Shown here in pieces: positions 54,763-64,000 of a stretch of 64,000 nt of DNA. The DNA is taken from positions 24,611,398 to 24,675,397 of the forward strand of contig NC_092577.1 in assembly GCF_037975245.1 (NCBI RefSeq), in the 5' to 3' direction. Made by a program: the position numbers and the translations under genes. This DNA comes from Apostichopus japonicus (Eukaryota; Echinodermata; Holothuroidea; Aspidochirotida; Stichopodidae). Each line of letters begins with the position of its first letter. Within the stretch, counting starts at the first letter, position 1. The notes beneath the pieces are model-generated. The model was not told the origin of the DNA. It ran no database searches and saw only the letters and a list, made by a program, of their open reading frames with translations.

Positions 54763-56472
54763 TCATTGGTTGGAGTATTTCTTTTTTACATTGCATATTG
54801 ATTTTGGATAGCCGCTAGGCGAATGTGTCGCATTGCCACTTGCATTCTTTTTGTGGGTGACATCCGACTCATGAAGTCTGTCCTTCAAAATTCCGTTTTC
54901 CCTCCTTAAAAACTCTAGCTTGGTTTCTACATCATCACTCCCATCATCACGATCATCGGAATGTGCCAAGTCTCCATCTTGGCAGCTGCCACGTTGACTC
55001 AGGAGAAGCTCTATTATGTCCTGACCTGCTGCAGACTTGGCCTTTTTGGAGGGGTTGACATTTTTCTGTAAAATAATAACATTTACACTATTACTAGCCA
55101 TGCTACATGATTGCTGGGGTACTGTTGTTGAGCGCAGCATACTTTTACTCTGGAATGCAAATCTTAAGTTGATCTTTGGAGAAACGTTACAAAAAAAAGG
55201 GTCCAACGGACTGGACCAAACTTAAAGCCAGGATTGTGTGATTGGGAAGTTGAAATATTTTTTTTTTGGGGGGGGGCAGGGGGGCCAGATAAGTGGGTGA
55301 CTACTCTTGCTTAAACAATCACACCACTTAACTAAATATGTAAATAGTGAATGAAAGGGTTATAGTTGATACCTGAGAGACTGATTGCTCTCGTGGTTCC
55401 TCCTCTCTCATGTCCCACGTAAAATCATCTGGCAGCTGTTTCCTCTTCACCGCCCGATGGCCTCGACCTTTGGGTGAATCTGTACAGCTTGATAGAGCCG
55501 GCTCAATCTGTCTCATCTGTCTCTCCATATCTTCTTGTCCTGATGAAAACATTAAGGACAGTATATAATTATACAGGCTAGCATACGGTACCTTTAAAAC
55601 AAAGTTCCCACATATACCGTTCTTCCAGTTTAGGCCTAGCCCAAATATACACAACTTCATATACTAATTGGGCCTCTGGAAGATCTTACAAATTGTTTGG
55701 GTTAATGAAAACAATATACAGCTTAGGCCTACCGATATCCCCCCCCCCCCTATTGCCTCAGTTTCACCAACCTACAACACAACTAATTACAATCCATATT
55801 CATGTGCCATAATTTAATAATTTTTAGTAATCACTAGTTACAAAGAAATTAGGCTAGAAGTGTAGCCTAACCATGTTCGATGATACAGTTCAAGTACTGT
55901 AGGCCAGGCCTAGCAGTACAAGCCTATATGTAAACCCATACGCCATATGGACCTAGTTTGTATATAGGCGTACCCAACTTTAATTAATCGAATACGTTGG
56001 GTTGAACCAGTATTATCATACAGCCTAGCATACAAAACATAGAGCCATAATATTTTTTTATAATTTAAAAAAGAAATTCGCTAGGCCGCACATTCCCAAT
56101 ATACCCAGGCTAGGCCTGTAAATTATAGGCACATAGGCTAGGCCTATATTGGGAATATGCGTTAGGGTTATTGAAGTGATAGCCTAACGTATCGCTATAG
56201 CTATTAATTTCAGTATTATACTAGAGGTAGTCAGGCTTAAATCAAAATATGACACTTCTGAATGGAATTTCAGATTTATTTCACCTGACTCTGAAATGAT
56301 ACAAAATTATTTCGATGTACTTACCACCTACAAACAGAACTTTTGCTGGCAAAAGCTTGTTGTAACGAGCTGTCACTTTATCTCCGGTCTTGCACTTATC
56401 ATCGAGGCTGAAAACATCCTTGCCTTTGTCACTTTGCCACTGGATAATAACGTGAGACATTTCAATTGACAT
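54763..56472 (-). CDS. Three-exon coding segment with N-terminal Tudor/BEN-protein-like region and coiled coil
   Basis: Minus strand; exons 56472-56325, 55539-55373 and 55065-54763. Exon 1 starts at an ATG (56472 or 56460): MSHVIIQWQSDKGKDVF, then GDKVTARYNKLLPAKVLFVG, a strand-rich module like those at the N-terminus of some BEN-domain proteins. Donor GTAAGT. Exon 2 follows TTTTCATCAG, completes a glycine codon (G/GA) and reads QEDMERQMRQIEPALSSC, then basic and acidic stretches; donor CAG/GTATCA. Exon 3 follows TTTTACAG in phase 0, with NPSKKAKSAAGQDIIELLLS, a run of Asp, and a coiled coil KLEFLRRENGILKDRLHES. All phases agree, which supports a real gene. The end at 54763 may be a stop or may continue by splicing across the LINE block. 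BEN relationship is tentative. Confidence 0.6.
55750..56325. other. Intron dense in TAGGCCTA words, with inverted repeat
   Basis: The intron between exons 1 and 2 has more than ten TAGGCCTA/AGCCTA-type words. ATTCCCAATATA (56092-56103) and its exact complement (56145-56156) enclose two AGGCTAGGCCT copies. Confidence 0.6.
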
Positions 56473-58075
56473 ATTCACTTTTCTCTTTTTACAAAATTAC
56501 TAAGGAATAATAGTCAATAAATAATAAATAATAATAATAATAATAAATAGGCTATAACTCATTTGGTTTTCGCGCTCGATGCCTAACCACAAATAGGGAG
56601 GTTCTATTTTTTGGAGGGTACTAACCGTAGTAATATACTTTTGAATGATTTTTATTGGTATTTTGTCAGAGGTATTTCAGTGTATTTTATATAGAAATAA
56701 TAGTAATTTACATGTTATTCTAAAACATGCAGCCAAAAAAGTTAATACAAACGTATATATTAAATATATAAGTATAAAAAACCCTATGTTCATATATATA
56801 ATTCTGTGGTCAAGCTATGCTCCGCGTCGGTACGCGTTTGGATATAATCAGATCATTCATACCCATGTGTCATAGCGATATAGCGGACTCTGGTGCACCA
56901 AAGTTAACGATAATACAACTTACAAGACTGATATCCGTTTAAATTAATTATACTTGATGGGTGACGTTTAAGACTGATTCTAAGTATGAGTAATCGGCCA
57001 AGACGATATAAAAGGTCAGAATTGATCCACTCCTAGCCTACAACACGTTGTATTGCCATTAGCGTAGCCTATTGTCAAACTATCATACTGTAGTTACTCA
57101 TTAGGCTTAGGCTAATGTTACTTTGTTGTACATATTAAATTAATGGCGGTGTAGGATCGTAATACCAAGCCAGTTAACGTACGGGACATTGCGCACATAG
57201 CACAAGAAATCACAGGTGGTAAACTTGTATGCTTATTGCGTGATTGATCAACATTGGGACAAATTTTTAAATATTCCCGGAAAATGTGAAATCAGTATAG
57301 CCTAGACTTATAGTATAGGCCTAACCTATTAATACTATAGGCTATAGCGTAGTAGTAGCTAGTTATATAGGCCTAGCCATAGGCTGATTCAGGTTCAAGT
57401 TTGTACAGTAGCCAAGGCTTATCAACTCTTGCACAATGAACCAAATACAAATGAACAAAATATGCATTTGCAACTAGCTTAAGGCCATGTCTAAAATTTA
57501 ACAGTCTTGTGAAATTAGGCAGCTAGACTAGGACAGTGGGTGCATTATATGATTATTCTGGAACTCAATTGTTAGACATACTCAAAGACCGATGTCCCTC
57601 AAAGTGCACATTAGGTGCCACAAAGGGTCCATCACGGTCAGTCAAAATGTATCTGATGTAGATGAAAGGTGTGCAATGTGTATCAAATTCACTTGGCAAG
57701 GGGTACGTCAATGTCCAGCTTTTTTTTATATTGACGCACCTATTCCGGGGGTGCGTTATGTGATAGGTGCATTATTCTGGAACTTATTGATGATAATATG
57801 ATTTTGAAAAAGGAAAATTTAGGGCGACTCGATAAAGTACTGTGAAGTGGTACTGAAATGGGTGTTCTGGCATTTGCCACACAGACCTATATGACAAGTA
57901 AAGAGGATCAGAGAGGTTGGATATGTTCCTTGCGGTGTATATATATAAAGTACACTAGGTCTAGACTAGTGAGTTTGTTACTAATATTGTTCGATAAGTA
58001 TTTTAACATGCAGCATGTTTTGGTACTTAAGAATGCAGCCTAATTCATTCATATACCTGTGTTTCACTTCAACAG
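56473..58075. other. Divergent intergenic region
   Basis: Lies between the minus-strand gene start and the plus-strand tnp2-like exon, so promoters for both could be here. An AAT triplet repeat stands at about 56518-56546. No convincing coding region. Confidence 0.4.
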
Positions 58076-58160
58076 ATACCTCGAGGAAATTGGAGTTGAG
58101 ATACCTAAAAGAACAAGAAACCGATGGAAAGCTGCTGCCGATGGCATTCCTAATCTTCAT
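58076..58160 (+). CDS. Exon of the tnp2-like gene copy 2
   Basis: An 85-nt exon between TTTCACTTCAACAG and GTAAGT. It reads YLEEIGVEIPKRTRNRWKAA, then ADGIPNLH, and ends in phase 0, exactly the phase of the next acceptor at 60448. Earlier exons were not found. Confidence 0.55.
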
Positions 58161-60448
58161 GTAAGTTTTTCTTAAACAGTATTACAATTAAGGGGGAGCA
58201 AAACTTAAAAAGAACTTTTCCTTTAAATCCTATGTACCGTTTTGAGATATAGACAGTTGAAGTATAATTGTATTTTCTACCATAAACAGACTTGATGCAA
58301 ACAGGTATGATGTCATAAATGCACACTCACCAAAAAAGTTTTGTTTTTCATTTCTCAATCTGTTGTTTTAACCTTGATAGGCTAGGGTTGACTGTTTGCC
58401 TGAGGGTGATGTGAACATTCTGACATAACAATGCCTGTGGCAAAGTCACAGTATGGTTACATCAAATTATTGAGTGGAAAATCAGCTGCAAATCGTAAAG
58501 AAAAACAAAACTTTTCTTTGTGAAAACATGTGAATCGATGACATCACAACTGTTTGCCCAAGTTCACTTTTGGTGCTGGTGGTAACAACTTTAGCTGTCC
58601 ATCTCGGAAATAAATTTGAATATAATTAAGGCCCATTCACATATCAACATTCAAATTTCTTCTGGATTATCCTTTTAATTTGTGATTCAATAAGTATAGT
58701 CATACGTCTGTAATTGAAAACACAAATATTTTTAGGATAAATATAAAAGAAATCTTCAACCCTGTTTAGTCTGTAAATTAATAGTGATGAATCTTTCCAG
58801 CTCAATAAATGACAGCCTTGAAAGTATATTGCAGGGCTACTTGATCTCCCATGAATGGCTTTAGAGATTATAAAGAGTTTGCATCATCCTGTTTTATTTC
58901 TTCTCAAAGACTGAAGTATATGCAATTGTGATGGTATGTATATGTGTAAGTGGCGTCTTGGCTTCTAAACATATCTCAAGAAAGCAAACGTTTGTTAAAC
59001 TTCAAACTTGCTGATGAGGTAATGCAGTTCACAAATTAACCTTTGTTTTATAGTACAGAACTGTTAACATCCTGCTCAATCCGCTTACAGAAACAACTCC
59101 AATATATACAGTGATGGCGATTTGTTTCAAATATTGGGGGGGGGGGAGACATTTCCTTGTGTACATGCGCGTATCCATGAATTTGTAACCGGGTAGCGCG
59201 AAGTACTATCAAAGCGGAGCGCGACCATTGGTTGGTGCGCAGCGTACAAGATAATTTCTGTTTTTGATAGCCCCCCCCCCAGTTCACCAGAAACGGCACT
59301 TCTCGGGCTTGAAAATTACCAACCAGATGTACATTGTTGCCTGAGAACCAATTTTTTACCAATAGTTTTTTCCATCCATAACTATCTTCAAGAGTGTCAC
59401 AAATCATGTTCGACCTCATCGCATCTCCTGTGAATCGTTGTTTTATAGGTTATTACTACGTTACAGTCCACAATACCGGTCAGCCCCACTGTTCAAGGTT
59501 CTAAGCCCATTATTTGTTCAGAATTTGAATAACAAATTCACTTAAAAACATACCCATAATGTTGCACAAAATTTCATCTATGAGACACCAATACAGAAAA
59601 ACCCCCTTCAACCCCTAACAGACTGGCCAAAACTGCATGAGTCGAGGGAAGTATGATGAAGAATGTTGATCAGGGAATTTTGAAAAATTCAGACAAAGTT
59701 AATTTATTGGTGTACAAATATTAAAACCTCTTATAAAGGCTACTCTAAAACTTTGATATCATAAAAAAAATACAACAAATATTCTCGAGGGGGTCTTCCC
59801 CTTCGCTCCCCCCCCCCTTGGCTACGCGCCTGCGGTAAGAAATCTTGTTGGTAACAGGCCATATGAAAATGATGATCACAAACTGGCAACACTTTGCACC
59901 AGGTCGCAACTAAGGACCTTCAATTGTGCCAAATTATCTCAAAAGGGAGGGGGACATCTCATGAGTGACAACATGCATGAGTGACAACATGAGTGACAAC
60001 ATGACAAAAAATACGGTCACAGAAACGACCACCAAGAGTCATTTACTTCATGCAGCATGTGTTGGATGGACGTTTAGCCACCGCCAAATATGATTTGGAT
60101 TAATAATCTCACGCATTATTTTCTATTTATAACAACACAAAAAACTATCCCCAAATATTGGGGATATTAGATACTATATTCCCCCCACGTAAAGTATTGG
60201 GGGGGGGCATGTACTGACATAATCAAGTGGCAAACTCTGCAATATTAATATGTATTTCTGCCAGCTTTATACCTGACCTATTAGAATAACAATGATGAGA
60301 AGGTCTCTATGGTGCAAATTACACGTTTCGAAGTCCAGTATTTCATATGGAATGTGTATAACATTTTGTATTTTACATTGTTTTACATTGCATATGGGCA
60401 AGTTCTGAATAAAAATAACATGAAATTGAATTTCTTCTTTCCATGCAG
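58161..60448 (+). other. Intron of the tnp2-like gene copy 2
   Basis: Starts GTAAGTTTTT and ends TTCTTTCCATGCAG. It contains C- and G-runs (59137, 59272, 59808, 60198) and a short GAGTGACAACAT tandem repeat near 59968-60000. An ORF on the minus strand at 59048-59419 is not supported by anything else. Confidence 0.5.
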
Positions 60449-62640
60449 CATGTTCTTATTGAGGAAAATGGTGGTGTCCCACCTGAAGAGTGTGTGCCAC
60501 TTTATGATGGAGCCATACATTATGATGGAGCCATATGACAGAGCCACTGAGTTCATTGGCAATTCTGGCCTTCGCTTTACGTCACATCTTAACAAAAGTG
60601 GCTGTTCGCGATCTCCTGCAGCTGATCAATATTCATCTACCAGTAAGCTGCCTTCCCGAGACATTCTATCTATTTGGAAATTGTTTTTATGAAAGGACAG
60701 AGGAAGTTGAATTTCATACTTATTGTAAGGCTTGCTTGATCTACCTTGGTATGGACAGTATTCTGTCCTGCACAGTTTGTGGCAAAAACAACATAATGAA
60801 GTCGGATCTAGTTGGATGGTTTCTATTTCATTAACTTGCCCTTATCCACGCAATTACGAGATATAATGGAAACCCCAGCACTGACCCAGCATTTTCTAAA
60901 CAAGGAACAAATTGAAGTCATTTGGAACTGCGATGGCATGCCTGCTTTCCAGTCGGGTAAAGGTAGTGTGTGGCCGATCCAGTGTTTGGTGAAAGCACTA
61001 CCACCAAATATTCGAAAGAAATACATTCTGATCAGTGGACTTTGGTTTGGTACAAGCAAACCACAATTCTCGACTTTCTTGAAGCCTTTTGTGGATGAAT
61101 TTCATAATCTTGCGGAGGATGGAGTGAGATTTACCGATGCTACAACTGGTGTAGAACACAACACAAAAGTGTTTGCTACTTTGTGTGCTTGTGACTCTGT
61201 TGCAAGATGCCAGCTACAGGGCATAACACAGTTCAATGGACATTTTGGATGTTCATGGTGCCTCCATGAAGGCGAAGTTGTCCCAAAAGGTGGTGGTCAT
61301 GTTATGACATACCCCTATGACTTTCCACCTCCAGAGCAAAGGTCTCAGAGGGGTATGGAAGACCAAGCCATTCGGTTAGGTTCTGGTAAGCCACAGGATG
61401 AAGGAGTCAAGGAAATATCCCCATTGTTGGTACTGCCACGATTTGATATAGTTAGAGGCTTTCCTGTGGACTACATGCACGCCGTTTGTGAAGGGGTGGG
61501 TCAGCATTTATTGAATCTGTGGTTTGACCGAACACACCATAACGAGGAATGGTTCATCGGCGACAGTCTGAGTACAGTTGATGAGAGGATAGAAAACATC
61601 AGCCCACCTAATGACGTTACTCGCCTCCCGAGATCACCATCTCAAAGAGCTCACTGGAAGGCTTCCGAGTTCAGATCATGGATCTTATTTTACTCACTTC
61701 CCGTTCTTAAAGGAGTCCTTCCCTCCGCATATCTTGCTCACATGTTATTGTTAGTACATGCTATTTGGATGTTGTTACAAGACAGTGTAAAGGAACATGA
61801 AATTTCCTTGTGTGAAATTATCCTTGTTAAGTTTGTGTTACAAATGAAGGAGTTGTATGGTGCCCACAACATGTCATACAATGTTCATCTCTTACTTCAT
61901 TTAGCTGATACTGTTAGGAATTGTGGTCCTCTTTGGAGCAACTCCTGCTTTCCATTCGAAGGGTATAATCGTAAAATAAAGAGTCTTTTTCATGGCACAC
62001 GATATATACAGGCTGAGATTGCTCAAAACTTTACATTACTGCACGTTTTGCGTAATAGGGTTGAACGACTCCCTGCCAATACCCCACCAGCAGTTTTGAA
62101 ATGTGTAGAAGGGCTTTTAAGAGGTTACCCTATCATAGTTAAGGCAGTTTCTTTAACATGTCAGAATTTCCATGTGTTGCTAGTAGGGAACCCATGTAAT
62201 TATGAACCATCGCCTACCATCAGAATCCTCTTGGAAGCCTATTTCTCTGATTCCATTGAAAAACTTGAATTACATAAATTTTCTAGTGTCATATTGGATG
62301 GTCAGATCTTCAGTCAATAAAACAACTGGTAGAAGGAAGAATTGTTACGTTGCATATGGTTCAAATCAAGTTGGTGAAATAAGAGCCATTGTCAGGATAA
62401 GAGGTCAAGAGGGCATGAAGGTTGTGTTTGTGATATCTGAGAAAAGAGTTAAAGAATGCAACTTTGGAAGTGATCAGCAAACTGGTGCAAAAGCTAGCCA
62501 TATATGTCAAATATCAGATTATAGGCAAGAGGTCCTTGTTGTTAAGTTAATAACTGTTAAAGTCATGAAATGTGTAACAGCTAACTTTGATAATAAAATA
62601 TATTGTATGAAACTGCCTAATAGAATAGAGTTGGATTGAA
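60449..62640 (+). pseudogene. tnp2-like transposase gene copy 2, main exon with three frame breaks
   Basis: A long coding exon. It opens HVLIEENGGVPPEECVPLYD in phase with the upstream exon. An 18-bp direct duplication (60503/60521) is followed by a frame break near 60533. Then LAILAFALRHILTKVAVRDL and a Cys-rich knuckle (CKACLIY, CTVCGKNN) up to about 60826, where one base shifts the frame. The 60812-62320 frame (about 500 codons) is the transposase core: VIWNCDGMPAFQSGKGSVWP, LISGLWFGTSKPQ, NGHFGCSWCLHEGE, FPVDYMHAVCEGVGQHLLNL, HWKASEFRSWILFYSLPVLK and NCGPLWSNSCFPFEGYNRKI. A last shift near 62315 leads to RRKNCYVAYGSNQVGEIRAI and the end at 62639. It resembles animal 'transposase domain-containing' proteins of the tnp2/Transposase_21 type. 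The lesions are few and could include assembly errors, so the gene may be alive. No flanking TIR was found. Confidence 0.72.
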
Positions 62641-63089
62641 TATTTGTAATCACTTCAGGACATTGTCATCATGTTATCCTATGGAACAAAAACAAAAGTG
62701 TTAAGTGGCTTAATTTTAGTCATGGTCAATTGAACAAAAGTTTGGTTGAACATCAAGACTCATTTGAAAAATGTGAACCTTATGTGTATATCTCTCATTC
62801 CAGTTACTGATTCCTGTATTCAGAAATTTAGGTTAAAGAGTCTTTATTCCTCCTCTTGCAAGTAACCTAACAGTGTTTTCATGTTATCTGTTACCATTAT
62901 ATTACTTACTGACATTTTTCATCATGCCCAAGAATCGGTTACAAAATTAGGGCACTGATTGCATATACATTGTTGGCAGTTCTTTTGCCATGATGTAGCA
63001 GTAGTTTTTGATAAACTTATAGTACAATTTGGTTTGATAACCAAACAAACCCTACATGCCCCTTAATATTAGCCATTATACTATCTGTT
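62641..63089. other. DNA downstream of the tnp2-like gene
   Basis: No coding signal; AT-rich, probably 3' UTR and intergenic. Confidence 0.4.
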
Positions 63090-63560
63090 ATAAGGATAAC
63101 GAAGTACTTGAAAAGGTCCAGAGGAGGGCTACTAGGATGATTAGTTCCATAAAAAGAGTGTTCCTTATAATAGGCGGTTACAACTGTTGAATCTCACCAC
63201 ACTGGAGCTAAGGAGGTAACATGGGGACTTGATCCAGGTTTTCAAGATTGTGTATGGTTTCGACAATTTATCCTTTACCGACTTTTTCATGTTTGCTAAA
63301 AGTAGTTGTCTCCAAAAGTCACATAGTAGGATTAATATTTGGCATAATTGTTTTTCTTATAGGGTTGTGAATTATGAGAATGGTTTGCCTGAGAAAGTTG
63401 TACTTGCAAGTAGTGTCAACGGGTTTAAGAATGCTTTGGACAAGCACTTTAAGCATTGTAATCGGGTCTGAGTGTTTGTGTCTTCAGTTTTTTTCCTCTC
63501 TCTATAGGGTCCTTCATGGGGACTTAAGTGCCCCTCCTGATCCTTTTTTTTCTACTAAAC
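63090..63560 (+). mobile_element. 3' end of a CR1/L2-like LINE ORF2, truncated
   Basis: Translation gives VLEKVQRRATRMISSIKR (about 63103-63155), then after frame changes GDLIQVFKIVYGFDNLSFTD (about 63219-63280) and YRVVNYENGLPEKVVLASSV, NGFKNALDKHFKH up to 63470. This order is the signature C-terminus of CR1/L2/Jockey-type LINE reverse transcriptases. It is a 5'-truncated fragment unrelated to copies A-E. Confidence 0.72.
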
Positions 63561-64000
63561 TAAACTAAGGTTGCATTTTGTAATAATAACAATGTAATAG
63601 CAATAACAACATTTGTAATAGAACTATTGATGAGGTTTGACTTTGTTTATACTGATAGTGTTGCAAGATTAGTACCAGGCTTGTTGGATTTGTTAGCGCC
63701 TTGAAATGTCACTCCATAAATTGTGTGTACCCCAATTACCATGTAATCATTTTAACCAGGGTTGCATATTCTTTATGGAGAGTGGTACATAATAAATGAT
63801 CATCAAAATTAACAAAAATATGTCTTCTTTCTTTGTGTAAGTTAGCAGAAGTTAACACTGTTATTACATTTTTTTATTCACGATTGCTGTACATATTGTT
63901 TATTGCTGCTGTGGTAACTAGAATTTGCATGCTTTCATGTTGCGGGAATTTGTTACTTCCCGTGGGGAAATGACAATTCCTGTGGGATTTTGTATCCTTT
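63561..64000. other. Window end, no gene seen
   Basis: AT-rich DNA without coding signal. Confidence 0.4.

Noticed and set aside
59048..59419. 123-codon minus-strand ORF inside the tnp2-like gene intron
   Set aside because: Contains homopolymer runs, has no motif, and no other support.

Overview
The window looks like nuclear DNA of a marine invertebrate animal. It is AT-rich and intron-bearing, with large gene-poor stretches. It is crowded with metazoan mobile elements: L1/Tx1-type LINEs, BEL/Pao and Ty3/Gypsy LTR elements, tnp2-like transposase genes, a TIR element and a SINE. The non-coding DNA is strikingly rich in TAGGCCTA/AGCCTA-type words. I lean towards an echinoderm or another non-vertebrate deuterostome, but nothing here proves it. 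There is no prokaryotic gene organisation, no CRISPR array and no rRNA.

Layout. 88-6920: a decayed tnp2-like transposase gene (+), split by a 4.9-kb LINE (copy A, 959-5881) with a 9-bp target duplication. 6923-7094: a long palindrome. 7894-12443: a decayed BEL/Pao retrotransposon whose 5' LTR carries a SINE headed by the 5' end of U2 snRNA. 12444-19279: no gene recognised. 19280-27779: a decayed Ty3/Gypsy element whose integrase is split by a 737-bp TIR element. 27780-30494: nothing recognised. 30495-46731: on the minus strand, exons and decayed coding blocks of a large protein of unknown family that ends in a BRCT-like domain; LINE copy B (31758-36675) is inserted in it. 47302-54276: a mosaic of three LINE pieces (C forward, D reverse, E forward). 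54763-56472: three minus-strand exons with matching splice phases. 58076-62640: a second, better preserved tnp2-like gene (+) with one in-phase intron. 63090-63560: the 3' end of a different LINE.

How it fits together. The host-like content consists of two tnp2-family genes on the plus strand and one or two spliced genes on the minus strand. Nearly everything else is retroelements that landed in or beside them. Every retroelement copy has frameshifts or stops, so none is likely to be active as it stands. The LINE copies form two subfamilies, A/D and B/C/E. All share a 3'-terminal hairpin, and one base pair of that hairpin differs between subfamilies by a compensatory change. The least explained objects are the minus-strand BRCT-ended protein (30495-46731) and the U2-headed SINE (8065-8253).
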